From the NCBI RefSeq assembly GCF_031157275.1, contig NZ_JAVIFW010000026.1, forward strand, positions 41,237-105,236: a DNA stretch of 64,000 bases, given 5' to 3'. This DNA is from Streptomyces sp. LHD-70. Its GTDB lineage: Bacteria > Actinomycetota > Actinomycetes > Streptomycetales > Streptomycetaceae. A program made the position numbers and the translations under genes. The notes under the pieces are model-generated. The model saw only the letters and a program-made list of their open reading frames with translations, made no database searches and was not told the origin of the DNA. Positions 49,365-58,092 of this stretch are shown here, one piece after another (within the stretch, counting starts at the first letter, position 1; every line of letters starts with the position of its first letter).

Positions 49365-52016
49365 TCAGCGGCGTGCGGTGACCAGGGTTCGCCAGCGTGC
49401 GGGCACCGCGTCCGTGTCACCGGCCCATCGCACCGTCGTCGGCGTGGGCAGGGTCAGGCCGGCCATGTGGTGGGCGATGTCCAGGTAGTAGGTGTAGTCG
49501 CCACCGGCTGTGCGTTCGGCCAGGCGGCGGAGGGTTTCGTGGACGTCGGCTTCGTGGTCGCGGACGGCGTGGTGGAAGGCGACGGCGAGGTCGAGCAGGA
49601 GCGCGACCGAGGTGAGGCCGCCGGCGGCGATCTCGGCCTGGAGCTGGTTGGTGCGGTCGGTGAACTCGTCGTCGTCGCGGCCGGCGGTGCGCACGAGTTC
49701 GGCGACTTGGGCGGTGAGGGTGGTGGCGCGTTGGTCGAGCCCTGCGAGGAGCTGTTCGGCGTGTGCGATCTCGCTTTCGGCGCGGGTGGGGTCGGTGAAG
49801 GCGGTGGTGAGGGCGAGGTGGGCCTGGGCGATGGCCTGCTCGCCCTTGTTGCCGTGCTGTTCTGCCTCGGTGCGGGCTGCGGTGTAGGCGGTGGCGGCGG
49901 CTGTCATGTCGCCGTGGGCGAAGTGGATGTCGCCGAGGACGCGTTGGCCGCGGCCGGGCCAGCCGAGGGTCTGGGCGGTGGTGAGGGCGGTGGGGAAGTC
50001 GCCGGCCGCGCGGGCGAGGTGGGCGAGGCCTCGGGCGGCGTCGGGGGCGTAGCGTCCGCCGCCGGTGGCGACCTGCTGCATGCCGTCGCGGGAGGCGCTG
50101 GTGTTGCCGAGGTCGCGGTGGGCCTTGGCCTGGAAGTACCGGGCCATCTCGGCGAGTTCGGCGGGCAGCAGGTTGGTGTCGAGGGCGGTGGTGAGGCGTT
50201 CGACGGTGTGGGAGCGGTGTTCGTGCTGGCGGCGGGCGAGTGCGGAGAGGAGCTCGGCGAGCGCGTCAGCGGCGGTGGCCGGGCCCTCGGCGGCTTCGGG
50301 CAGGGGGAGGGGCTCCCAGACGTAGTCGTCGGTGTACGCGTGCGCGGCGTCGGTGAGCCAGTCGAGGTCGAGGCGGTGGTCGCGGGCGATCGCGAGGCCT
50401 TGGCGCAGGCAGCCGACGAGGAGGCGCCGGTCGGGGCCGGCCGCCGCTCGCCACTGGTCGCCGAGTGCGGCCAGGGCCCGGGTGGAGGCCGCGCGCCAGT
50501 CGGCGTCGGTCCACCGGTCGTCGGTGGCGTCGTCCGCGGTCCGCAGGGTGGAGCGGATGAGGGCGTGCAGGTTGTACGGCCACAGCGCGAAGGGGTCGTG
50601 CCGGACGAAGGGACGCTCGATGAGCCGGGCAGCGGCAGCCTGGTGGGGGAGGCCGGCCGCGTGTGTGGCGAGGTCGAGGTCGAAGGCGTCGAACAGGCTG
50701 ACTGAGCGCAGGATGTGGCGCTCGTCGGGGGTCAGGTCGGCGACCGTGCGGGTGATGAGCGCGGGGAAGTCGGCGTCGAAGTCCGCGGGGGTGGGGGTGT
50801 GTCCGGCGCGGCGCAGTTCGAGGAAGCGGAGCACGGAGAGGTCGAGGTAGAGGGGCAGGCCGTGGGAGCGGGCGGTGATGGTGGCCCTCAGCTCGGGGCC
50901 GATCAGGGGCTGGCCGTCTTTGACGAGGCGGCGGGCGAGGTAGTCGTCGCAGTCGTCCGCGCTGAAGTCGCCGATGAGGGCCTGCCGCCCACTGGTGGTG
51001 GTGCCCGCGGTGCGTGGGGTGGGGACGGCCTGCTGAGCGAGCCCGGGCCAAGCGGCGGGGCCGGTGAAGTCGAGCTGTCCTGCGAGAGCGGGGTCGGCCC
51101 ACTGCAGACGGCCGCGGCCGGTGATGATGAAGAACGCGTTCGGCATGAGCCACACCAGCCGCTGCAGCAGGCGCTCGAGGTCCCGGTGGGTGCGGGTCCC
51201 GACGTCTTCGAAGGTGTCCAGCAGGATCACTGGCACCACCTGCTTGTCGGCGGGCAGTTGGGCGAGCTCCCAGGCGAGCAGGTGCGGGTAGTACGACAGG
51301 GCGTCGACGTCCGGTTCGGCCTCGAGGAGGTCGGCGAGCCGGGCGCAGCCGGCCAGGGCCCGTACGGTCTGCCGCCGCTCGCGCAGGGCTTGGGTGAGGG
51401 CGCCGGTGAGCTGGCCGACGGCGCTGCCGATGCTGCCGGGCAGCATGAGCGCCTGGGCCACGTCGCTGAGCGCGGCCTGTACCTGCTGCGGCAGGGACTT
51501 GCCGAAGCGTCCGGCGAGGCCTCCGCGGGCCAGGTACTCCTCCAGGCTCTCGCCGGGGTGCTGGTGTTCCCAGTAGCGGCGCAGGGCGATGTCGAAGGCG
51601 GGCAGCGGCTGGCCGAGGTGGGCGGCGAGTGCGAGACGGATGGTGAGTAGGACCCGCTCGAAGTCGGTGCCGGCGGAGCGGGCCAGGTCGATCCGTACGG
51701 GCAGAAGCGCGGGCCGGTCCGGCCAAGTCGGTTCGCCCCATCGGGCCGGACGCCCGGCACTGTCGGCGAGCGCGGCTTCCAGGGTGCGCGAGAGCGTCGT
51801 CTTGCCGATCCCGCCAACACCGTGGAAAACGAGCAGGTTGGTGCGCGGCGCCTCCAGGTCTTCCACGTCGAAGCCGGGCGCCGTGACGTGGGCCAGGTGC
51901 TCGCTGAGCGCGCTCTGGACGAACTCCCACTGCCCGTGCCGGTCGGTGAACGCCTCGCCCGCCTCCAGCTGCCGGTCGTTCGTGCTGAACAGCGCGCGCA
52001 GGTCCCGCCCCGCCAT
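49365..52016 (-). CDS. STAND-type P-loop NTPase with helical repeats
   Basis: 883 residues from the ATG at 52016 with AGGGGG upstream. Walker A GVGGIGKTT at 66-74, Walker B VVPVILLDTFEDVG near 265, then FFIITGRGRLQW (sensor strand) and a winged-helix part (LTPDERHILRSVSLFDAFDL). The C-terminal 350 residues are TPR-like helical repeats (MARYFQAKAHRDLGNTSASRDG, LAHLARAAGDFPTALTTAQTLG). It is a signal-transduction or defence NTPase with the effector not identified. No transmembrane helix, unlike the STAND protein at 25682. Confidence 0.75.
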   Translation of the reverse strand: MAGRDLRALFSTNDRQLEAGEAFTDRHGQWEFVQSALSEHLAHVTAPGFDVEDLEAPRTNLLVFHGVGGIGKTTLSRTLEAALADSAGRPARWGEPTWPDRPALLPVRIDLARSAGTDFERVLLTIRLALAAHLGQPLPAFDIALRRYWEHQHPGESLEEYLARGGLAGRFGKSLPQQVQAALSDVAQALMLPGSIGSAVGQLTGALTQALRERRQTVRALAGCARLADLLEAEPDVDALSYYPHLLAWELAQLPADKQVVPVILLDTFEDVGTRTHRDLERLLQRLVWLMPNAFFIITGRGRLQWADPALAGQLDFTGPAAWPGLAQQAVPTPRTAGTTTSGRQALIGDFSADDCDDYLARRLVKDGQPLIGPELRATITARSHGLPLYLDLSVLRFLELRRAGHTPTPADFDADFPALITRTVADLTPDERHILRSVSLFDAFDLDLATHAAGLPHQAAAARLIERPFVRHDPFALWPYNLHALIRSTLRTADDATDDRWTDADWRAASTRALAALGDQWRAAAGPDRRLLVGCLRQGLAIARDHRLDLDWLTDAAHAYTDDYVWEPLPLPEAAEGPATAADALAELLSALARRQHEHRSHTVERLTTALDTNLLPAELAEMARYFQAKAHRDLGNTSASRDGMQQVATGGGRYAPDAARGLAHLARAAGDFPTALTTAQTLGWPGRGQRVLGDIHFAHGDMTAAATAYTAARTEAEQHGNKGEQAIAQAHLALTTAFTDPTRAESEIAHAEQLLAGLDQRATTLTAQVAELVRTAGRDDDEFTDRTNQLQAEIAAGGLTSVALLLDLAVAFHHAVRDHEADVHETLRRLAERTAGGDYTYYLDIAHHMAGLTLPTPTTVRWAGDTDAVPARWRTLVTARR

Positions 52017-52132
52017 GACAAACCCCCTGGTGATCGACAAGGTCCAACCTATGCCCAGGTCGGAGCAGGTGACGACGTGTCACGGACAATGGCCGGTCAC
52101 ACACCCAGCACGACCCGAAGGTGGTACCCGCC

Positions 52133-52414
52133 GTGACCGACCCGCTCACTCCCGAAGACCCCCAGCCGCTCCACCAAGCGGGCGGGGACGCCGTACAGGC
52201 CGAGATGCTCGTGCAGCGGGTCCTCAGCTGGTACGAGGCCCGCCTCACCGAAGCCCGCACCGGCAACCGCGAACCGGAGCAGCTCGCCGCCTGGCGCTCG
52301 GGCCGGGACCAGGCAGCCGACGATCTGGACCAGTTGGAGGACGCCGACGAGGACGAGACCGTGCAGATCGCCCTCGCCTACGCCGCCCGCTACAAGGAGC
52401 TCACGCAGGCCTGA
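52133..52414 (+). CDS. Small acidic hypothetical protein opposite the zeta-like toxin
   Basis: 93 residues, GTG with GAAGGTGG upstream. Helical: AEMLVQRVLSWYEARLTEARTG, then QAADDLDQLEDADEDETVQIALAYAARYKELT. It converges on the two-domain zeta-like gene and overlaps its end by 14 bases. An epsilon-like antitoxin function is conceivable because it is acidic and helical, but the convergent orientation is unusual for that. Confidence 0.5.
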   Translation: MTDPLTPEDPQPLHQAGGDAVQAEMLVQRVLSWYEARLTEARTGNREPEQLAAWRSGRDQAADDLDQLEDADEDETVQIALAYAARYKELTQA

Positions 52415-54179
52415 GCGAGGCCGCGGGCAGCAGGGGCCGTGCGGGCCCGGGCCGGTGCTCCACCGGCCGGGCCTGCCACCCGGCAGGCATCAGCGGCCGG
52501 GCCTGCACGGCAAGGCCCTCGATCTCCTCCCTCATCCTCGGCAATACCCCATGCAGGGCCCGCTGGACGGAGTGGAAGCGGGCGGCCTCCCGCTCGGTGT
52601 AGGGGCGCAGGCTCTCGGCGGTCAGCGCCCACGGCGCTGCGCGGTCGCGTCCGAGGGCCTGGAGGTCGGCGTCGAGCACCGTGACGGAGGCGATGTCCGG
52701 GTCGGCGGCCGCGGCTTCCACGACCTCGGCAGCCACCCGGCTGGCCCGGGCGTGCGCGGCCTGGGTCGGCAGCGTGGTCATGACATCGAGTTCCAGGGCG
52801 CGGGCGTGACGGACGAACGTGCTCTGCCTGCTGTCCGCCGCCCGACCGGCGAGGGCGACGACTTCGATCCGGTAGTCGGCACGGGCGAACCGGGCCGCGC
52901 TGAGACGAAAGTCGTCCACGTTGAGGTAGTCGGCCTCGATGGTGGCGTCGCTGCGCTGCTCGCGCACGTACGCCTCGGCCACGGTCTGCCATTCCTCCAC
53001 GTCGGGGCGGACCAGTTCGTCGGCGATGCGCGGGCTGTCGGTGACGAGCTGGAAGTGGTCCGGGTGCGCGCCACGCAGACGGTCTGGCTCGATACGTACA
53101 GGTCGCGGGCGCATGGCCCGCCGCACCATCCGGCCCGCCATCAGCTGCCCGGCCCCGTACTCCCCGACCAGGTAGACGACGACCGGATCCGGACGGAACT
53201 TTGCGCGCCGCAGGTGGACCGGGGCGATCAGCTCGTCGAAGGCCCACCGGTGCTCGGCCGTACTGAGGCGGTGGTAGCCGGTTCCGGGCGAGCCGGGCAG
53301 CGGCTGGGCGATGCGGCGCACCGGCTCGGCAGCCGCGGCTGCGCGTTCCGTGTCCCGCGATACCGCGAGCCGCGCGTCGGCCGGAAGCCGCTCGTCGTGA
53401 ACGAGCACCTCGGCACGCGTCAGCTCCCGGCGGAAGATGCGGGTCTGCTTCGCGCTCCACGGGCGCAACTGCTCGGCCCTCGCCGTGGTGGCCGCGGCAA
53501 CCGACCGGGCCCAATTGCCCCCGCGGGTGAGCTCGTTGTCGTACACCGGGTCCATGTCCCGCCGCACTACGGACACCCGGTCGGCTAGCTGTTCCTTTTC
53601 GATCATCGCGAGCGTCCGCAGCATCCCGGCGGTGCACGTGTCCTGGTTCTCCCACGACACGTATCGGAACTCCCCGGCCAGGAAGCGGTCGAGGACGCCG
53701 AGCTGGGCCAGTGCCTCGGCGGTGGCGATCGCCACGACCTCGATCCGGTGGCCCGAGGAGCGGTAGGCGGCCGAGACGGCGCGGAACTCCTGCTCGGAGG
53801 CGAGCGCGGACTCGACCACCGCGTCGAGACGGTGCGTTCGGACGTACTCCTCGACCTCGTCCTGCCAGCGGATCGTGTCGGGGCGGACCCGCACGCCGGC
53901 CGTGCGGACGTCCTCCCTCAGGAGGGCGGGGTAGTGGCGATGGGGCGCCTTGTAGAGGTCGCGGCAGATGCGTACGGCGCCACCCCGCCGTGCCAGGGCC
54001 GCCTGAACCAGGTCGCTGACCTCGGTCTTCCCTGCCCCGGGCGGGCCGCTGACGACCACTACCACCGGCCGCTTCTGCGGTACGGCGTTGCGCGTGGCCG
54101 CCGGGAGGATGAGCCGATGCAGCACGTCCTGGTGTTCTTCCTCGCTCAACACGTCCTGCTGCCCGGCGTGGTCGGTCAT
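52401..54179 (-). CDS. Two-domain zeta-toxin-like kinase, second domain with degenerate P-loop
   Basis: 592 residues. Domain 1 has Walker A GPPGAGKT at 45-52, CRDLYKAPHRHYP at 72-84 and VRPDTIRWQDEVEEYVRTHRLDA, the pattern of zeta toxins, which phosphorylate UDP-N-acetylglucosamine. Domain 2 repeats the order (EPDRLRGAHPDHF at 364-376, then VRPDVEEWQTVAEAYVREQRSDA), but its P-loop is GEYGAGQL, lacking the Lys and Thr/Ser. So one active and one probably inactive or regulatory domain. The ATG follows a ribbon-helix-helix-like gene by ten bases, a likely antitoxin or regulator. Confidence 0.75.
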   Translation of the reverse strand: MTDHAGQQDVLSEEEHQDVLHRLILPAATRNAVPQKRPVVVVVSGPPGAGKTEVSDLVQAALARRGGAVRICRDLYKAPHRHYPALLREDVRTAGVRVRPDTIRWQDEVEEYVRTHRLDAVVESALASEQEFRAVSAAYRSSGHRIEVVAIATAEALAQLGVLDRFLAGEFRYVSWENQDTCTAGMLRTLAMIEKEQLADRVSVVRRDMDPVYDNELTRGGNWARSVAAATTARAEQLRPWSAKQTRIFRRELTRAEVLVHDERLPADARLAVSRDTERAAAAAEPVRRIAQPLPGSPGTGYHRLSTAEHRWAFDELIAPVHLRRAKFRPDPVVVYLVGEYGAGQLMAGRMVRRAMRPRPVRIEPDRLRGAHPDHFQLVTDSPRIADELVRPDVEEWQTVAEAYVREQRSDATIEADYLNVDDFRLSAARFARADYRIEVVALAGRAADSRQSTFVRHARALELDVMTTLPTQAAHARASRVAAEVVEAAAADPDIASVTVLDADLQALGRDRAAPWALTAESLRPYTEREAARFHSVQRALHGVLPRMREEIEGLAVQARPLMPAGWQARPVEHRPGPARPLLPAASLRPA

Positions 54180-54189
54180 TCTGGGGCCT

Positions 54190-54438
54190 CTACTCCTTGG
54201 TTCTCTCTTGGCTGTCGCCGTCGGCGGCTTGCTGCGGGGCGGCCGGTCGTTGGGGGAGTTCGGCGCCGTCGCGGCGGACGTACCACTCCCAGAGCTGGCG
54301 AGTGACCTTGCTGCGATCACTGCTCGCGCGCTGCGTGGCGGCGTCGAAGTCCGCCGTCAACTCGTCGTCGATGCCACGCAGGACGCGTTGCTTGTGGCGG
54401 TGGCGGTGTTGTCTGCGGCGGTCGTCTTCTGTGGTCAT
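54190..54438 (-). CDS. Small protein, probable regulator/antitoxin of the zeta-like toxin
   Basis: 82 residues. A very basic start (DDRRRQHRHRHKQRVLRG), then IDDELTADFDAATQRASSDRSKVTRQLWEWYVRRDG, fits a ribbon-helix-helix unit (short strand, helix, SDRSKVTRQL turn, second helix). The C-terminal tail is acidic and Gln-rich. It is first in the leftward operon and its promoter region carries two palindromes, consistent with autorepression. Confidence 0.55.
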   Translation of the reverse strand: MTTEDDRRRQHRHRHKQRVLRGIDDELTADFDAATQRASSDRSKVTRQLWEWYVRRDGAELPQRPAAPQQAADGDSQERTKE

Positions 54439-54453
54439 TCGCCAATCCTGTCC

Positions 54454-54502
54454 GGTGGCTTGCCACCATGCAAGCACTCTGGCAGCCTGGTGGCAAGCCA
54501 CC
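54454..54502. promoter_or_regulatory. Paired palindromic operators between divergent kinase modules
   Basis: GGTGGCTTGCCACC (54454-54467) and GGTGGCAAGCCACC (54489-54502) are near-perfect palindromes, 35 bases centre to centre, and are also inverted copies of each other. They lie between the starts of divergent genes at 54438 and 54519. One DNA-binding protein could control both operons. Confidence 0.7.
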
Positions 54503-54518
54503 AAGGGAGGGGCAGCAC

Positions 54519-54706
54519 ATGAATGTCGAGTCACGTGAGCAGGCGAAGACCGAAGTACGCAGGATGGCCGCCGACCTCACCGCCGGCACCGACCATGAGA
54601 CCTACGCCGTGCCGCGATCGACGCGCACGACCGGATGGTGGCCCTCGCCGGGGCCTACCTCGACCGCGAGACTCGACCGCGAGATGGGAGACGCCGTGCC
54701 CGGTGA
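54519..54706 (+). pseudogene. Short helical gene upstream of a P-loop kinase, apparently frameshifted
   Basis: The ATG at 54519 with GGGAGGGG upstream encodes NVESREQAKTEVRRMAADLTAGTDHETYA. At about 54608 the coding character moves to another frame, continuing AIDAHDRMVALAGAYLDRETR to a stop at 54706, overlapping the kinase start. In the original frame it simply runs on into the kinase with odd sequence (RSTRTTGWWPSPGP). A one-base loss or two-base gain is likely, or a sequence error. It may be the antitoxin of the kinase. Confidence 0.5.
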
Positions 54707-55202
54707 CGTGAGCGAGCTCCTGCGGGGCCTGGACGAGGGCAGCGCGGTCGTCGCGATCGGGGCGGCCGGGTCTGGCAAGTCGACCGCGGCCGCAGCCGCC
54801 CGCGCCCTCGGATACACCGTGATCTCTCTGGACGAGCTACGCCGGGAGGTCAGCCCGAGACGGGACGCGGGCGACCAGTCCGCGACCCGGCCCGCCGTCG
54901 CCGCCCAAAACGCGCTGTTCGACGAGGCGTTGAGCGCGGGCAAGTCGGTGTACCTCGACTCGACCAACGTCGAAGGGCACGTGCGCGCCGGCCTCATCGA
55001 GCAGGCCCGGCGTCACGGCCGCACGGTCGTCGCGCTGCGATTCCTGCCCGGTCTCTCCATCTGCCAGGTCCGCAACGCCGCCCGGCAGGATTCTCGGCGA
55101 GTCCCGGAAGACGTACTGGCCTGGCAGTACGTCGGCGCGCGGAACGCCACCGAGGCGGTGCTCCTCGCAGAGGGGTTCACAGCCGTGCACGACGTCGGCT
55201 GA
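54696..55202 (+). CDS. P-loop kinase (zeta/polynucleotide-kinase-like)
   Basis: 168 residues from a GTG with GGGAG upstream; the frame is also open further upstream to 54519. GSAVVAIGAAGSGKSTAAAA is the Walker A motif. VISLDELRREVS, SVYLDSTNVEG (Walker B-like) and VVALRFLPGLSICQVRNAARQDSRRVPEDVL follow, with an Arg-rich lid, as in small kinases of the zeta toxin and Pnkp type. It is divergent from the two-domain zeta-like gene and shares its operator region. Confidence 0.7.
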   Translation: MPGDVSELLRGLDEGSAVVAIGAAGSGKSTAAAAARALGYTVISLDELRREVSPRRDAGDQSATRPAVAAQNALFDEALSAGKSVYLDSTNVEGHVRAGLIEQARRHGRTVVALRFLPGLSICQVRNAARQDSRRVPEDVLAWQYVGARNATEAVLLAEGFTAVHDVG

Positions 55203-55379
55203 CTCGCCCTTGGCCGCACGACGGAGCGCCCGCAGCCCTCGTAGCTGCGAGCGCTCACGTGTCTCCACACTCCCACCGCGGCGGATCAACTCACCGGCGA
55301 GGAAGTTGAGTTGGTACGTATGCGGGTGACGCAGCGCTGGACTGCTGCACGAGGGCGCAGCGGGGAGGGGCAAGAAAAC

Positions 55380-55422
55380 GCCGGCGCCCAATCCGCGGGA
55401 GGCGGGTGGCAAGGGCGCCGGC
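55380..55422. terminator. Stem-loop downstream of the kinase
   Basis: GCCGGCGCCC (55380-55389) and GGGCGCCGGC (55413-55422) are exact complements with a 23-base loop. It lies 180 bases past the kinase stop, with AAAA on the left side. Confidence 0.5.
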
Positions 55423-55641
55423 ATCCGAGAACACACACGTCAGAAAAACCAGCCGCGTGATCCACGACGAGTGTAGCCATCGCCGGGCTGAGGGTGAACA
55501 GCTTGCCGTCGGTAATGTAATGCCGGTAGCGTTTTCTCGCCGGAGTGGGTGCGCGCCTGTGCCTTCAACGTGTTCGGCACACCGACGAGTTCACCGAGTT
55601 CCACTGTGGCTCGGCCCGATCACGCCCTCGGAGGAGCGGCC

Positions 55642-55955
55642 ATGCCCGGAACGGACACCCATACCGAAGCCGCGCTACGCGACGTACGACGTGTGCTGAG
55701 CGCGGCGGGACTGCGTCAAGGCGCAGAAGTCGACGTGTGGCCGGGAGCCGACGAGGTCCTGCTGAAGGTGACGACGGCACCGGAGGACAGCCGGGAGCGG
55801 CCGCGCTCCCGGCCCGCGTTGAGCACGCGCTCCGCGCGGGCGGACCTGTTCTCGCCGCCGCGGCCGCCAGCGCGGCTCCTGAGGACATGAACCCTGGGGA
55901 GGCGCTCGGCCTTGGACATGCCGTACGCATCGTCCCCGCCAGCGCCTCGTCCTGA
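55642..55955 (+). pseudogene. Small hypothetical gene with a frameshift
   Basis: The ATG at 55642 with GGAGGAGC upstream encodes EAALRDVRRVLSAAGLRQGA and VDVWPGADEVLLKVTTAPED. After about 55790 the coding pattern continues in another frame: AALPARVEHALRAGGPVLAA, then NPGEALGLGHAVRIVP, to 55955. The unshifted frame ends in Arg/Pro-rich sequence at 55890. Either an indel has broken it or the sequence carries an error. Confidence 0.5.
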
Positions 55956-56045
55956 GCTCGATCCGCCCCGCAACCGTGCACCCAGATGATCCGCCCCGGG
56001 TGCCAGCTCCCACCATGCTCGACTCACGCATCTTTGGAGTTCTCG

Positions 56046-57071
56046 ATGATCCGCGCCGGCCGCCGCGAACACGTACGAACGACCGCTGACCTCGCAGTCG
56101 GCTGCGGCCTGAGCCTGGGCACTTACCGCAAGAAGCGCCCCTATGCCGAGGAAGGTCATCCGGCGCCAGTCAGTTCCGAAGGCGCCCGCGTCCAGCTCTG
56201 GGACGGCGAGCAGACTGACGCGTACTACGCCGGCAAGCCCGTTCCCGAACTGCCCAGCATCGACAGCGACGAGGACCTGCTCGACCGGAACGAGGCGGCC
56301 GCCGAGATCGGCGTGGGCGCCAAGACCTGGGATGGCTACAAGAAGGACCCCGCCCTGCGCGAGCACCTGGTCGTGGTGGGCGGCGTCGAGCACTGGCCCC
56401 GCCGCATCGTGCACGCCTTCCAGAGCGCGCGCCCGGGTAAGCCCGCGGCAACTGGCCGGCCGAAGGGGGCCGGTGACCTGATTCCCCGCGAGGAGCTCCT
56501 GGAGCGCGTCGCCGAACTCCTCGACGAGGAACCGGCGATCAGCTCCGCAGGCGTCGTCGACGCGCTCGGCGTGCACCAGGCCACGGCCCAGAACGCCCTC
56601 GCCCAGCTACGCGGCCAAAGGATCGCCGAACTCATTGAAGCCGAACCGCAGTTGGATCCGCGCCAGGCGGCGCTGCAGCTGGGCTACCCGGCTGCGGCTC
56701 ACCGCCGCTCCCTGGCCGCCGCCGCCGTCGAGCTGCGCGCCCGCCAGACGCGCCCATACCTCGAGGGCGTGGCCGCCGCGCTCGAGGCCGCGGGCGTTGA
56801 GTTGGCCGGGGAGCTCGAGTTTCAGGTGGTGGGGGAGCAGCACGTCGCCGCGGCCCTCGTGCTCGGCGCCGCGGCCGAGGCGCCGGCACTGGTGTGGGAC
56901 GAGCGGTACGGCTGGCGTACGGCCATGAACCGTCGGCATCCGATCGGCAAGGACACCGGTGCACCCACGACCGGGCCCGGTATCCGCTACCTCGGCACCG
57001 GAACGACCCCAGACGCGGATGACGTCGTCGTCCAGTTGCAGGATGGACGCAGGGGTCACAAGCACCCGTGA
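56046..57071 (+). CDS. Protein with multiple helix-turn-helix-like segments
   Basis: 341 residues, ATG with TTTGGAG upstream. Two similar N-terminal units (RTTADLAVGCGLSLGTYRKK and LLDRNEAAAEIGVGAKTWDGYKKD) look like excisionase/MerR-type helix-turn-helices. ELLERVAELLDEEPAISSAGVVDALGVHQATAQNALAQL is a third. The C-terminus (about 230-341) has a different, possibly beta-rich part. A DNA-binding role on the element is likely; the target is unknown. Confidence 0.55.
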   Translation: MIRAGRREHVRTTADLAVGCGLSLGTYRKKRPYAEEGHPAPVSSEGARVQLWDGEQTDAYYAGKPVPELPSIDSDEDLLDRNEAAAEIGVGAKTWDGYKKDPALREHLVVVGGVEHWPRRIVHAFQSARPGKPAATGRPKGAGDLIPREELLERVAELLDEEPAISSAGVVDALGVHQATAQNALAQLRGQRIAELIEAEPQLDPRQAALQLGYPAAAHRRSLAAAAVELRARQTRPYLEGVAAALEAAGVELAGELEFQVVGEQHVAAALVLGAAAEAPALVWDERYGWRTAMNRRHPIGKDTGAPTTGPGIRYLGTGTTPDADDVVVQLQDGRRGHKHP

Positions 57072-57275
57072 CCTGACCGCCAACCAGCGCGTGTGAGCGA
57101 GTCGCGGAGAAGCGTCGTGGCCATGCGTGCCCAGACGACTCCGTTCTCCCGTACGCAGAGCCTGCCGCAGGTCCGACGGCCGGCCCCGATGTCTGTCACC
57201 CGTGGTGGCGCTCTCCGAAAACGCTCTGGCCGGAGGTCCGTGAATCCTCGCGTAACTGCTGACTACGGTGCTTTC

Positions 57276-57995
57276 ATGATTCGACGCGGTTCAGGCGGAG
57301 ATGAGCACCAGGACGCTGAGGTCCAGCAGTCCTCAGCCGACGGCCCAGACGTTCAGGCGCACGCTGGGGTGGCGGAAGCCTCGGCAACGGCCGAAGGGGC
57401 TTCCATCCAGACACTGACCCACCTCTGGCTGATCTGGGCCGGCGTCGCTCTCGATCAGGCGCGCACGGCACGTCGTGCCCGTGATGCGGCGCTACGGGCG
57501 AGTGACAGCGCAGACGTGTCTCACCGGATGCGTCAGGAGTTCGACGCGTCGCTGGTCGCGGTAGCGGCTTCAGCCCATGCCCTCGACGCCCTCTACGGAT
57601 CCACGGCCGTACCCCAGGCCCAGCGTGACGAATGGGCTGGAAGGCGCACTCGGCGACACGGGAAGATCCGCGAGGCGCTGAAGCTCTTCTTCGAGACCGG
57701 CCCCGTGCAAACCCAATGGGTTACCGAATTCGAATGGCTATTCAACCTCCGGGATGCCGCAGCGCACGCAGAGGAGAGCCCGCGGCAAACGGTGCCCCAC
57801 CCTCTGGGCACGAACACCGCCCCACAGTTCGTCGAATACTCCATGGAGTCGGCAGCCCGAGCCTGCGACCTCCTGCTCGCGGTCCTGCGGCGGTGTTCCG
57901 ACAACCCCCGGCCCTCCGAACCCACCGCCATGCGGTGGGCCGCAGCCCACGAGCCGGAAATCGTCGACCTGGAAAGGCGCTGGACACAGGCATAG
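57276..57995 (+). CDS. HEPN-like protein
   Basis: 239 residues. After a disordered 40-residue start, helices SIQTLTHLWLIWAGVALDQARTARRARDAALRA, SLVAVAASAHALDALYGSTAV, GKIREALKLFFETGPV and EFEWLFNLRDAAAHAEE follow. The last contains R159-x4-H164, the RNase signature of HEPN domains. The predicted start has TACGGT six bases upstream and no ribosome site, so the mRNA may be leaderless. No antitoxin neighbour is evident; a defence or toxin role is possible. Confidence 0.5.
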   Translation: MIRRGSGGDEHQDAEVQQSSADGPDVQAHAGVAEASATAEGASIQTLTHLWLIWAGVALDQARTARRARDAALRASDSADVSHRMRQEFDASLVAVAASAHALDALYGSTAVPQAQRDEWAGRRTRRHGKIREALKLFFETGPVQTQWVTEFEWLFNLRDAAAHAEESPRQTVPHPLGTNTAPQFVEYSMESAARACDLLLAVLRRCSDNPRPSEPTAMRWAAAHEPEIVDLERRWTQA

Positions 57996-58006
57996 AGATT
58001 CTCCCT

Positions 58007-58033
58007 GGGGGGCGGCCCACCTGGCCGCCCCCC
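58007..58033. terminator. Terminator between convergent genes
   Basis: GGGGGGCGGCC (58007-58017) and GGCCGCCCCCC (58023-58033) form a perfect 11-bp stem with loop CACCT, 12 bases after the rightward stop and 60 before the leftward one. Confidence 0.8.
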
Positions 58034-58092
58034 CACCCGTGATGTCGATCCCGGAGCCATTGGGAATCACGGAATTCAGGGCAGAACCGTTT

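Noticed and set aside
49044..50705. Gly/Val-rich rightward frame of about 550 codons
   Set aside because: It is antisense to the STAND NTPase, whose Walker motifs and TPRs are clear; low-complexity Gly/Val sequence is typical of such shadows.
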